Assembly (NCBI GenBank): GCA_964036275.1
Contig: CAXIWQ010000198.1
Span: 1 to 64,000 of the forward strand
Direction: 5' to 3'
DNA: 64,000 nucleotides
Origin: Litoditis marina
Lineage: Eukaryota; Nematoda; Chromadorea; Rhabditida; Rhabditidae
Shown: one piece after another, positions 23,201 through 36,400 of the stretch
Position numbering within the stretch: position 1 is the stretch's first letter
Layout of the letters: every line of letters begins with the position of its first letter
Notes under the pieces: generated by a model
Databases searched by the model: none
What the model was told of the DNA's origin: nothing
What the model saw: only the letters and a program-made list of their open reading frames with translations
Translations under genes and position numbers: made by a program

Positions 23201-26200
23201 TGTTGCTCCCAGCTACAAAAACCTAATACGACAATCTATTCTGTGGCGCACAGCCACAAAATACGAATTATCGTGGTTATCGACTTGTTGGCTTGCAGCT
23301 ACAGAGAAAAGTTCATACGGCTATCAAGTCTGTTGCTCCCAGCTACAAAAACTTGATACGACAATCTATTCTGTGGCGCACATCCACAACAGACAAATTA
23401 ACGCGGTTATTACCTCTTTGCCTTGCAGCTACAGAAAAAAATTCATACGGCTATCAAGTCTGTTGCTTCCAACTACAGAAACATAATACGACAATCTATT
23501 CTGTGGCGCACAGCCACAAAACACGAAATATCGCGGTTATCGACTCTTTGCCTTGCAGCTACAGAGAACAGTTTATACGGCTATCAAATCTGTTGCTCCC
23601 AGCTACAAAAACCTAATACGACAATCTATTCTGTGGCGCACAGCCACAAAATACAAATTAACGCGGTTATTGACTCTTTGCCTTGCAGCTACAGAGAAAA
23701 GTTCATACGGCTATCAAGTCTGTTGCTCCCAGCTACAAAAACTTGATACGACAATCTATTCTGTGGCGCACATCCACAACAGACAAATTAACGCGGTTAT
23801 TACCTCTTTGCCTTGCAGCTACAGAAAAAAATTCATACGGCTATCAAGTCTGTTGCTCCCAGCTACAAAAACTTGATACGACAATCTATTCTGTGGCGCA
23901 CAGCCACAAAATACGAATTTACGCGGTTATCGACTCTTTGGCTTGCAGCTACAGAAAAAAGTTTATATGGCTATCAAGTATGTTGCTCCCAGCTAGAAAA
24001 ACCCAATACAACTATCTATTCTGTGGCACACAGCCACAAAATACGATATAACGCGGTTATCGACTCTTTGCCTTGCAGCTACAGAGAAAAGTTCATACGG
24101 CTATCAAGTCTGTTGCTCCCAGCTACAAAAACTTGATACGACAATCTATTCTGTGGCGCACAGCCACAACAGACAAATTAACGCGGTTATTACCTCTTTG
24201 CCTTGCAGCTACAGAAAAAAATTCATACGGCTATCAAGTCTGTTGCTCCCAGCTACGAAAACCTAATACGACTTTATATTCTGTGGCGCACACCCACAAA
24301 AGACAAATTAACGCGGTTATTGACTCTTTGCCGTGCAGCTACAGGAAAAAGGTTATACGGCTATCAAGTATGTTGCTCCCAGCTAAAAAAACCTAATACG
24401 ACTATCTATTCTGTGGCGCACAGCCACAAAATACGAATTAACGCGGTTATCGACTGTTTGTCTTGCAGCTACAGAGAACAGTTCATACGGCTATCAAGTC
24501 TGTTGCTCCCAGCTACAAAAACCTAATACGACTATATATTCTGTGGCGCACAGCCACAAAAGACGAATTAACGCGGTTATTGACTCTTTGCCTCGCAGTT
24601 ACAGATAACATTTCATACGGCTATCAAATCTGTTGCTCCCAGCTACAAAAACCTAATACGACAATCTATTCTGTGGCGCACAGCCACAAAGACGAATTAA
24701 CGCGGTTATTGACATTTTGACTTGCAGCTACAAAAAAAAATCATACGGCTATCAAGTCTGTTGCTTCCAACTACAGAAACATAATACGACAATCTATTCT
24801 GTGGCGCACAGCCACAAAACACGAAATATCGCGGTTATCGACTCTTTGCCTTGCAGCTACAGAGAACAGTTTATACGGCTATCAAATCTGTTGCTCCCAG
24901 CTACAAAAACCTGATACGACAATCTATTCTGTGGCGCACAGCCACAAAAGACAAATTAACGCGGTTATTACCTCTTTGCCTTGCAGCTACAGAAAAAAAT
25001 TCATACGGCTATCAAGTCTGTTGCTCCCAGCTACGAAAACCTAATACGACTTTATATTCTGTGGCGCACAGCCACAAAAGACAAATTAACGCGGTTATTG
25101 ACTCTTTGCCGTGCAGCTACAGGAAAAAGGTTATACGGCTATCAAGTATGTTGCTCCCAGCTAAAAAAACCTAATACGACTATCTATTCTGTGGCGCACA
25201 GCCACAAAATACGAATTAACGCGGTTATCGACTCTTTGCCTTGCAGCTACAGAGAAAAGTTCATACGGCTATCAAGTCTGTTGCTCCCAGCTACAAAAAC
25301 TTGATACGACAATCTATTCTGTGGCGCACAGCCACAACAGACAAATTAACGCGGTTATTACCTCTTTGCCTTGCAGCTACAGAAAAAAATTCATACGGCT
25401 ATCAAGTCTGTTGCTCCCAGCTACAAAAACCTGATACGACAATCTATTCTGTGGCGCACAGCCACAAAAGATTTTACGCGGTTATTGACTCTTTGCCGTG
25501 CAGCTACAGAAAAAAAGTTTATACGGCTATCAAGTCTGTTGCTCATGGCTACAAAAACCTAATACGACTTTATATTCTGTGGCGCACAGCCACAAAAGAC
25601 AAATTAACGCGGTTATTACCTCTTTGCCTAGCAGTCACAGAGAACATTTCATACGGCTATCAAATCTGTTGCTCCCAGCTACAAAAACCTAATACGACAA
25701 TCTATTCTGTGGCGCACAGCCACAAAATACGAATTTACGCGGTTATCGACTCTTTGGCTTGCAGCTACAGAAAAAAGTTTATATGGCTATCAAGTATGTT
25801 GCTCCCAGCTAGAAAAACCCAATACAACTATCTATTCTGTGGCACACAGCCACAAAATACGATATAACGCGGTTATCGACTCTTTGCCTTGCAGCTACAG
25901 AGAAAAGTTCATACGGCTATCAAGTCTGTTGCTCCCAGCTACAAAAACTTGATACGACAATCTATTCTGTGGCGCACAGCCACAACAGACAAATTAACGC
26001 GGTTATTACCTCTTTGCCTTGCAGCTACAGAAAAAAATTCATACGGCTATCAAGTCTGTTGCTCCCAGCTACGAAAACCTAATACGACTTTATATTCTGT
26101 GGCGCACACCCACAAAAGACAAATTAACGCGGTTATTGACTCTTTGCCGTGCAGCTACAGGAAAAAGGTTATACGGCTATCAAGTATGTTGCTCCCAGCT

Positions 26201-27246
26201 AAAAAAACCTAATACGACTATCTATTCTGTGGCGCACAGCCACAAAATACGAATTAACGCGGTTATCGACTGTTTGTCTTGCAGCTACAGAGAACAGTTC
26301 ATACGGCTATCAAGTCTGTTGCTCCCAGCTACAAAAACCTAATACGACTATATATTCTGTGGCGCACAGCCACAAAAGACGAATTAACGCATTGACTCTT
26401 TGCCTCGCAGTTACAGATAACATTTCATACGGCTATCAAATCTGTTGCTCCCAGCTACAAAAACCTAATACGACAATCTATTCTGTGGCGCACAGCCACA
26501 AAGACGAATTAACGCGGTTATTGACATTTTGACTTGCAGCTACAAAAAAAAATCATACGGCTATCAAGTCTGTTGCTCCCAGCTACGAAAACCTAATACG
26601 ACTTTATATTCTGTGGCGCACACCCACAAAACACGAAATATCGCGGTTATCGACTCTTTGCCTTGCAGCTACAGAGAACAGTTTATACGGCTATCAAATC
26701 TGTTGCTCCCAGCTACAAAAACCTAATACGACAATCTATTCTGTGGCGCACAGCCACAAAATACAAATTAACGCGGTTATTGACTCTTTGCCTTGCAGCT
26801 ACAGAGAAAAGTTCATACGGCTATCAAGTCTGTTGCTCCCAGCTACAAAAACTTGATACGACAATCTATTCTGTGGCGCACATCCACAACAGACAAATTA
26901 ACGCGGTTATTACCTCTTTGCCTTGCAGCTACAGAAAAAAATTCATACGGCTATCAAGTCTGTTGCTCCCAGCTACAAAAACTTGATACGACAATCTATT
27001 CTGTGGCGCACAGCCACAAAATACGAATTTACGCGGTTATCGACTCTTTGGCTTGCAGCTACAGAAAAAAGTTTATATGGCTATCAAGTATGTTGCTCCC
27101 AGCTAGAAAAACCCAATACAACTATCTATTCTGTGGCACACAGCCACAAAATACGATATAACGCGGTTATCGACTCTTTGCCTTGCAGCTACAGAGAAAA
27201 GTTCATACGGCTATCAAGTCTGTTGCTCCCAGCTACAAAAACTTGA
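20247..27246 (+). repeat. 7,390-bp higher-order block, copy 2, shortened to ~7,000 bp
   Basis: Matches copy 1 at offset 7,390 from 20247 to about 26577, then at offset 7,000 from about 26632 to 27246, so three monomers (390 bp) are missing. Rare variants are shared, including TTATATTATGTGG with CACACCCAC (about 15200 and 22590), CACACAACCAC (about 14953 and 22343) and the 4-bp loss at 26390/26391. I noticed very few differences between copies over the first 6.3 kb, so the duplication is recent or has been homogenised. Confidence 0.85.
26578..26623 (+). repeat. 46-bp tract from another monomer type at a deletion junction
   Basis: Left flank matches the poly-A monomer at about 19150-19187, and right flank matches about 19632 onward. 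Between them, from the first to the last diagnostic base, lies GCTACGAAAACC...TTTATATT...CACACCCAC, which is the type found at about 16860-16905. The expected parent has TTCCAACTACAGAAACATAATACGAC. Outer limits of the tract are about 26552 and 26631. It looks like a short conversion or template-switch tract sitting where three monomers were lost. Confidence 0.7.
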
Positions 27247-28533
27247 TACGACAATCTATTCTGTGGCGCACAGCCACAACAGACAAATTAACGCGGTTAT
27301 TACCTCTTTGCCTTGCAGCTACAGAAAAAAATTCATACGGCTATCAAGTCTGTTGCTCCCAGCTACGAAAACCTAATACGACTTTATATTCTGTGGCGCA
27401 CACCCACAAAAGACAAATTAACGCGGTTATTGACTCTTTGCCGTGCAGCTACAGGAAAAAGGTTATACGGCTATCAAGTATGTTGCTCCCAGCTAAAAAA
27501 CCTAATACGACTATCTATTCTGTGGCGCACAGCCACAAAATACGAATTAACGCGGTTATCGACTGTTTGTCTTGCAGCTACAGAGAACAGTTCATACGGC
27601 TATCAAGTCTGTTGCTCCCAGCTACAAAAACCTAATACGACTATATATTCTGTGGCGCACAGCCACAAAAGACGAATTAACGCGGTTATTGACTCTTTGC
27701 CTCGCAGTTACAGATAACATTTCATACGGCTATCAAGTCTGTTGCTCCCAGCTACAAAAACCTGATACGACAATCTATTCTGTGGCGCACAGCCACAAAA
27801 GACAAATTAACGCGGTTATTACCTCTTTGCCTTGCAGCTACAGAAAAAAATTCATACGGCTATCAAGTCTGTTGCTCCCAGCTACGAAAACCTAATACGA
27901 CTTTATATTCTGTGGCGCACAGCCACAAAAGACAAATTAACGCGGTTATTGACTCTTTGCCGTGCAGCTACAGGAAAAAGGTTATACGGCTATCAAGTAT
28001 GTTGCTCCCAGCTAAAAAAACCTAATACGACTATCTATTCTGTGGCGCACAGCCACAAAATACGAATTAACGCGGTTATCGACTCTTTGCCTTGCAGCTA
28101 CAGAGAAAAGTTCATACGGCTATCAAGTCTGTTGCTCCCAGCTACAAAAACTTGATACGACAATCTATTCTGTGGCGCACAGCCACAACAGACAAATTAA
28201 CGCGGTTATTACCTATTTGCCTTGCAGCTACAGAAAAAAATTCATACGGCTATCAAGTCTGTTGCTCCCAGCTACAAAAACCTGATACGACAATCTATTC
28301 TGTGGCGCACAGCCACAAAGACAAATTAACGCGGTTATTACCTCTTTGCCTTGCAGCTACAGAGAAAAGTTCATACGGCTATCAAGTCTGTTGCTCCCAG
28401 CTACAAAAACTTGATACGACAATCTATTCTGTGGCGCACATCCACAACAGACAAATTAACGCGGTTATTACCTCTTTGCCTTGCAGCTACAGAAAAAAAT
28501 TCATACGGCTATCAAGTCTGTTGCTCCCAGCTA
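26632..28533 (+). repeat. 21-monomer repeat (period 2,722 bp), copy 1
   Basis: Recurs at 29354-31255 with constant offset 2,722. The two share a 2-bp contraction, CAGCTAAAAAACCTAATACG (about 27490 and 30212), and an AGCCACAAAGACAAATTAACG monomer. One difference noted is ACCTATTTGCC at about 28212 against ACCTCTTTGCC in copy 2. The match ends where this copy has CTACGAAAACC and copy 2 has CTACAAAAACTTG. Confidence 0.8.
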
Positions 28534-29353
28534 CGAAAACCTAATACGACTTTATATTCTGTGGCGCACAGCCACAAAAGACAAATTAACGCGGTTATTG
28601 ACTCTTTGCCGTGCAGCTACAGGAAAAAGGTTATACGGCTATCAAGTATGTTGCTCCCAGCTAAAAAAACCTAATACGACTATCTATTCTGTGGCGCACA
28701 GCCACAAAAGACGAATTAACGCATTGACTCTTTGCCTCGCAGTTACAGATAACATTTCATACGGCTATCAAATCTGTTGCTCCCAGCTACAAAAACCTAA
28801 TACGACAATCTATTCTGTGGCGCACAGCCACAAAGACGAATTAACGCGGTTATTGACATTTTGACTTGCAGCTACAAAAAAAAATCATACGGCTATCAAG
28901 TCTGTTGCTTCCAACTACAGAAACATAATACGACAATCTATTCTGTGGCGCACAGCCACAAAATACGAAATATCGCGGTTATCGACTCTTTGCCTTGCAG
29001 CTACAGAGAACAGTTTATACGGCTATCAAATCTGTTGCTCCCAGCTACAAAAACCTAATACGACAATCTATTCTGTGGCGCACAGCCACAAAATACGAAT
29101 TATCGCGGTTATCGACTTGTTGGCTTGCAGCTACAGAGAAAAGTTCATACGGCTATCAAGTCTGTTGCTCCCAGCTACAAAAACTTGATACGACAATCTA
29201 TTCTGTGGCGCACATCCACAACAGACAAATTAACGCGGTTATTACCTCTTTGCCTTGCAGCTACAGAAAAAAATTCATACGGCTATCAAGTCTGTTGCTT
29301 CCAACTACAGAAACATAATACGACAATCTATTCTGTGGCGCACAGCCACAAAA
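28534..29353 (+). repeat. Linker segment shared with 18.98-19.63 kb
   Basis: About six monomers joining the two 21-monomer copies. From about 28711 it follows 18989 onward at offset 9,722, including the 4-bp loss AATTAACGCATTGAC (28722/28723) and the poly-A/TTCCAACTACAG monomer. The 9,722-bp match continues past 29353 to about 29970, so this stretch derives from the end of the 7.39-kb block. Confidence 0.75.
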
Positions 29354-31255
29354 CACGAAATATCGCGGTTATCGACTCTTTGCCTTGCAGCTACAGAGAA
29401 CAGTTTATACGGCTATCAAATCTGTTGCTCCCAGCTACAAAAACCTAATACGACAATCTATTCTGTGGCGCACAGCCACAAAATACAAATTAACGCGGTT
29501 ATTGACTCTTTGCCTTGCAGCTACAGAGAAAAGTTCATACGGCTATCAAGTCTGTTGCTCCCAGCTACAAAAACTTGATACGACAATCTATTCTGTGGCG
29601 CACATCCACAACAGACAAATTAACGCGGTTATTACCTCTTTGCCTTGCAGCTACAGAAAAAAATTCATACGGCTATCAAGTCTGTTGCTCCCAGCTACAA
29701 AAACTTGATACGACAATCTATTCTGTGGCGCACAGCCACAAAATACGAATTTACGCGGTTATCGACTCTTTGGCTTGCAGCTACAGAAAAAAGTTTATAT
29801 GGCTATCAAGTATGTTGCTCCCAGCTAGAAAAACCCAATACAACTATCTATTCTGTGGCACACAGCCACAAAATACGATATAACGCGGTTATCGACTCTT
29901 TGCCTTGCAGCTACAGAGAAAAGTTCATACGGCTATCAAGTCTGTTGCTCCCAGCTACAAAAACTTGATACGACAATCTATTCTGTGGCGCACAGCCACA
30001 ACAGACAAATTAACGCGGTTATTACCTCTTTGCCTTGCAGCTACAGAAAAAAATTCATACGGCTATCAAGTCTGTTGCTCCCAGCTACGAAAACCTAATA
30101 CGACTTTATATTCTGTGGCGCACACCCACAAAAGACAAATTAACGCGGTTATTGACTCTTTGCCGTGCAGCTACAGGAAAAAGGTTATACGGCTATCAAG
30201 TATGTTGCTCCCAGCTAAAAAACCTAATACGACTATCTATTCTGTGGCGCACAGCCACAAAATACGAATTAACGCGGTTATCGACTGTTTGTCTTGCAGC
30301 TACAGAGAACAGTTCATACGGCTATCAAGTCTGTTGCTCCCAGCTACAAAAACCTAATACGACTATATATTCTGTGGCGCACAGCCACAAAAGACGAATT
30401 AACGCGGTTATTGACTCTTTGCCTCGCAGTTACAGATAACATTTCATACGGCTATCAAGTCTGTTGCTCCCAGCTACAAAAACCTGATACGACAATCTAT
30501 TCTGTGGCGCACAGCCACAAAAGACAAATTAACGCGGTTATTACCTCTTTGCCTTGCAGCTACAGAAAAAAATTCATACGGCTATCAAGTCTGTTGCTCC
30601 CAGCTACGAAAACCTAATACGACTTTATATTCTGTGGCGCACAGCCACAAAAGACAAATTAACGCGGTTATTGACTCTTTGCCGTGCAGCTACAGGAAAA
30701 AGGTTATACGGCTATCAAGTATGTTGCTCCCAGCTAAAAAAACCTAATACGACTATCTATTCTGTGGCGCACAGCCACAAAATACGAATTAACGCGGTTA
30801 TCGACTCTTTGCCTTGCAGCTACAGAGAAAAGTTCATACGGCTATCAAGTCTGTTGCTCCCAGCTACAAAAACTTGATACGACAATCTATTCTGTGGCGC
30901 ACAGCCACAACAGACAAATTAACGCGGTTATTACCTCTTTGCCTTGCAGCTACAGAAAAAAATTCATACGGCTATCAAGTCTGTTGCTCCCAGCTACAAA
31001 AACCTGATACGACAATCTATTCTGTGGCGCACAGCCACAAAGACAAATTAACGCGGTTATTACCTCTTTGCCTTGCAGCTACAGAGAAAAGTTCATACGG
31101 CTATCAAGTCTGTTGCTCCCAGCTACAAAAACTTGATACGACAATCTATTCTGTGGCGCACATCCACAACAGACAAATTAACGCGGTTATTACCTCTTTG
31201 CCTTGCAGCTACAGAAAAAAATTCATACGGCTATCAAGTCTGTTGCTCCCAGCTA
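29354..31255 (+). repeat. 21-monomer repeat (period 2,722 bp), copy 2
   Basis: Near-identical to 26632-28533. It lies wholly inside the larger 29125-38570 block and so recurs a third time at 39614-41515. All three copies keep the contracted CAGCTAAAAAACC monomer. Confidence 0.8.
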
Positions 31256-34184
31256 CAAAAACTTGATACGACAATCTATTCTGTGGCGCACAGCCACAAC
31301 AGACAAATTAACGCGGTTATTACCTCTTTGCCTTGCAGCTACAGAGAAAAGTTCATACGGCTATCAAGTCTGTTGCTCCCAGCTACAAAAACTTGATACG
31401 ACAATCTATTCTGTGGCGCACAGCCACAAAAGACGAATTAACGCGGTTATTGACTCTTTGCCTCGCAGTTACAGATAACATTTCATACGGCTATCAAATC
31501 TGTTGCTCCCAGCTACAAAAACCTGATACGACAATCTATTCTGTGGCGCACAGCCACAAAGACGAATTAACGCGGTTATTGACATTTTGACTTGCAGCTA
31601 CAAAAAAAATCATACGGCTATCAAGTCTGTTGCTTCCAACTACAGAAACATAATACGACAATCTATTCTGTGGCGCACAGCCACAAAACACGAAATATCG
31701 CGGTTATCGACTTGTTGGCTTGCAGCTACAGAGAAAAGTTCATACGGCTATCAAGTCTGTTGCTCCCAGCTACAAAAACCTGATACGACAATCTATTCTG
31801 TGGCACACAGCCACAAAATACGATATAACGCGGTTATCGACTCTTTGCCTTGCAGCTACAGAGAAAAGTTCATACGGCTATCAAGTCTGTTGCTCCCAGC
31901 TACAAAAACCTGATACGACAATCTATTCTGTGGCGCACAGCCACAACAGACAAATTAACGCGGTTATTACCTCTTTGCCTTGCAGCTACAGAAAAAAATT
32001 CATACGGCTATCAAGTCTGTTGCTCCCAGCTACGAAAACCTAATACGACTTTATATTCTGTGGCGCACACCCACAAAAGACAAATTAACGCGGTTATTGA
32101 CTCTTTGCCGTGCAGCTACAGGAAAAAGGTTATACGGCTATCAAGTATGTTGCTCCCAGCTAAAAAAACCTAATACGACTATCTATTCTGTGGCGCACAG
32201 CCACAAAATACGAATTAACGCGGTTATCGACTCTTTGCCTTGCAGCTACAGAGAACAGTTCATACGGCTATCAAGTCTGTTGCTCCCAGCTACAAAAACC
32301 TAATACGACTATATATTCTGTGGCGCACAGCCACAAAAGACAAATTAACGCGGTTATTGACTCTTTGCCTCGCAGTTACAGATAACATTTCATACGGCTA
32401 TCAAATCTGTTGCTCCCAGCTACAAAAACCTAATACGACAATCTATTCTGTGGCGCACAGCCACAAAGACGAATTAACGCGGTTATTGACATTTTGACTT
32501 GCAGCTACAAAAAAAAATCATACGGCTATCAAGTCTGTTGCTTCCAACTACAGAAACATAATACGACAATATATTCTGTGGCGCACAGCCACAAAACACG
32601 AAATATCGCGGTTATCGACTTGTTGGCTTGCAGCTACAGAGAAAAGTTCATACGGCTATCAAGTCTGTTGCTCCCAGCTACAAAAACCTGATACGACAAT
32701 CTATTCTGTGGCGCACAGCCACAAAAGACAAATTAACGCGGTTATTACCTCTTTGCCTTGCAGCTACAGAAAAAAGTTCATACGGCTATCAAATCTGTTG
32801 CTCCCAGCTACAAAAACCTAATACGACAATATATTCTGTGGCGCACAGCCACAAAATACGAATTAACGCGGTTATCGACTCTTTGCCTTGCAGCTACAGA
32901 GAACAGTTCATACGGCTATCAAATCTGTTGCTCCCAGCTACAAAAACCTAATACGACAATCTATTCTGTGGCGCACAGCCACAAAATACGAATTATCGCG
33001 GTTATCGACTTGTTGGCTTGCAGCTACAGAGAAAAGTTCATACGGCTATCAAGTCTGTTGCTCCCAGCTACAAAAACCTGATACGACAATCTATTCTGTG
33101 GCGCACAGCCACAAAAGACAAATTAACGCGGTTATTACCTCTTTGCCTTGCAGCTACAGAAAAAAATTCATACGGCTATCAAGTCTGTTGCTCCCAGCTA
33201 CGAAAACCTAATACGACTTTATATTCTGTGGCGCACAGCCACAAAAGACAAATTAACGCGGTTATTGACTCTTTGCCGTGCAGCTACAGGAAAAAGGTTA
33301 TACGGCTATCAAGTATGTTGCTCCCAGCTAAAAAAACCTAATACGACTATCTATTCTGTGGCGCACAGCCACAAAATACGAATTAACGCGGTTATCGACT
33401 CTTTGCCTTGCAGCTACAGAGAACAGTTCATTCGGCTATCAAGTCTGTTGCTCCCAGCTACAAAAACCTAATACGACTATATATTCTGTGGCGCACAGCC
33501 ACAAAAGACGAATTAACGCGGTTATTGACATTTTGACTTGCAGCTACAAAAAAAATTATACGGCTATCAAGTCTGTTGCTTCCAACTACAGAAACATAAT
33601 ACGACAATCTATTCTGTGGCGCACAGCCACAAAACACGAAATATCGCGGTTATCGACTTGTTGGCTTGCAGCTACAGAGAAAAGTTCATACGGCTATCAA
33701 GTCTGTTGCTCCCAGCTACAAAAACCTGATACGACAATACAATCTATTCTGTGGCGCACAGCCACAAAAGACAAATTAACGCGGTTATTACCTCTTTGCC
33801 TTGCAGCTACAGAAAAAAGTTCATACGGCTATCAAATCTGTTGCTCCCAGCTACAAAAACTTAATACGACAATCTATTCTGTGGCGCACAGCCACAACAT
33901 ACAAATTATCGCGGTTATCGACTTGTTGGCTTGCAGCTACCGAGAAAAGTTCATACGGCTATCAAGTCTGTTGCTCCCAGCTACAAAAACCTAATACGAC
34001 TATATATTCTGTGGCGCACAGCCACAAAAGACGAATTAACGCGGTTATTGACTCTTTGCCTCGCAGTTACAGAGAACATTTCATACGGCTATCAAATCTG
34101 TTGCTCCCAGCTACAAAAACCTAATACGACAACCTATTCTGTGGCGCACAGCCACAAAGACGAATTAACGCGGTTATTGACATT

Positions 34185-36400
34185 TTGACTTGCAGCTACA
34201 AAAAAAAATCATACGGCTATCAAGTCTGTTGCTTCCAACTACAAAAACATAATACGACTTTATATTCTGTGGCGCACAGCCACAAAATACAAATTAACGC
34301 GGTTATTGACTCTTTGCCTTGCAGTTACAGAGAACATTTCATACGGCTATCAAATCTGTTGCTCCCAGCTACAAAAACCTAATACGACTTTATATTCTGT
34401 GGCGCACAGCCACAAAAGACAAATTAACGCGGTTATTACCTCTTTGCCTTGCAGCTACAGAAAAAAAGTTTATACGGCTATCAAGTCTGTTGCTCCCAGC
34501 TACAAAAACCTAATACGACTTTATATTCTGTGGCGCACAGCCACAAAAGACAAATTAACGCGGTTATTGACTCTTTGCCGTGCAGCTACAGAAAAAAGTT
34601 TATATGGCTATCAAGTATGTTGTTCCCAGCTAGAAAAACCCAATACAACTATCTATTCTGTGGCACACAGCCACAAAATACGATATAACGCGGTTATCGA
34701 CTCTTTGCCTTGCAGCTACAGAAAAAAGTTTATACGGCTATCAAGTCTGTTGCTCATGGCTACAAAAACCTAATACGACTTTATATCCTGTGGCGCACAG
34801 CCACAAAAGACAAATTAACGCGGTTATTACCTCTTTGCCTTGCAGCTACAGAAAAAAGTTCATACGGCTATCAAGTCTGTTGCTCCCAGCTACAAAAACC
34901 TAATACGACAACCTATTCTGTGGCGCACAGCCACAAAGACGAATTAACGCGGTTATTGACATTTTGACTTGCAGCTACAAAAAAAAATCATACGGCTATC
35001 AAGTCTGTTGCTTCCAACTACAAAAACATAATACGACTTTATATTCTGTGGCGCACAGCCACAAAATACAAATTAACGCGGTTATTGACTCTTTGCCTTG
35101 CAGTTACAGAGAACATTTCATACGGCTATCAAATCTGTTGCTCCCAGCTACAAAAACCTAATACGACTTTATATTCTGTGGCGCACAGCCACAAAAGACA
35201 AATTAACGCGGTTATTACCTCTTTGCCTTGCAGCTACAGAAAAAAAGTTTATACGGCTATCAAGTCTGTTGCTCCCAGCTACAAAAACCTAATACGACTT
35301 TATATTCTGTGGCGCACAGCCACAAAAGACAAATTAACGCGGTTATTGACTCTTTGCCGTGCAGCTACAGAAAAAAGTTTATATGGCTATCAAGTATGTT
35401 GTTCCCAGCTAGAAAAACCCAATACAACTATCTATTCTGTGGCACACAGCCACAAAATACGATATAACGCGGTTATCGACTCTTTGCCTTGCAGCTACAG
35501 AAAAAAGTTTATACGGCTATCAAGTCTGTTGCTCATGGCTACAAAAACCTAATACGACTTTATATCCTGTGGCGCACAGCCACAAAAGACAAATTAACGC
35601 GGTTATTACCTCTTTGCCTTGCAGCTACAGAAAAAAGTTCATACGGCTATCAAGTCTGTTGCTCCCAGCTACAAAAACCTGATACGACAATCTATTCTGT
35701 GGCGCACAGCCACAAAGACGACTTAACGCGGTTATTGACATTTTGACTTGCAGCTACAAAAAAAAATCATACGGCTATCAAGTCTGTTGCTTCCAACTAC
35801 AAAAACATAATACGACTTTATATTCTGTGGCGCACAGCCACAAAATACAAATTAACGCGGTTATTGACTCTTTGCCTTGCAGTTACAGAGAACAATTCAT
35901 ACGGCTATCAAATCTGTTGCTCCCAGCTACAAAAACCTAATACGACTTTATATTCTGTGGCGCACAGCCACAAAAGACAAATTAACGCGGTTATTACCTC
36001 TTTGCCTTGCAGCTACAGAAAAAAAGTTTATACGGCTATCAAGTCTGTTGCTCCCAGCTACAAAAACCTAATACGACTTTATATTCTGTGGCGCACAGCC
36101 ACAAAAGACAAATTAACGCGGTTATTGACTCTTTGCCGTGCAGCTACAGAAAAAAGTTTATATGGCTATCAAGTATGTTGCTCCCAGCTAGAAAAACCCA
36201 ATACAACTATCTATTCTGTGGCACACAGCCACAAAATACGATATAACGCGGTTATCGACTCTTTGCCTTGCAGCTACAGAAAAAAGTTTATACGGCTATC
36301 AAGTCTGTTGCTCATGGCTACAAAAACCTAATACGACTTTATATCCTGTGGCGCACAGCCACAAAAGACAAATTAACGCGGTTATTACCTCTTTGCCTTG
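34185..36400 (+). repeat. 6-monomer HOR, period 779 bp, about three copies
   Basis: Units start at about 34185, 34964 and 35743 with the TTGACTTGCAGCTACAAAAAAAA monomer. Monomer order within a unit is poly-A/TTCCAACTAC, GTTACAGAGAACATTTC, GAAAAAAAGTTTATACGG, then GTTTATATGG leading into the GCTAGAAAAACCC marker, GCTCATGGC, and TCATACGG with AACAACCTATT or AACAATCTATT. The third unit is distinguishable by AGACGACTTAACG (about 35716) and GAACAATTC. The corresponding region of the large copy 2 (44439-46000) has two units, not three. Confidence 0.8.
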
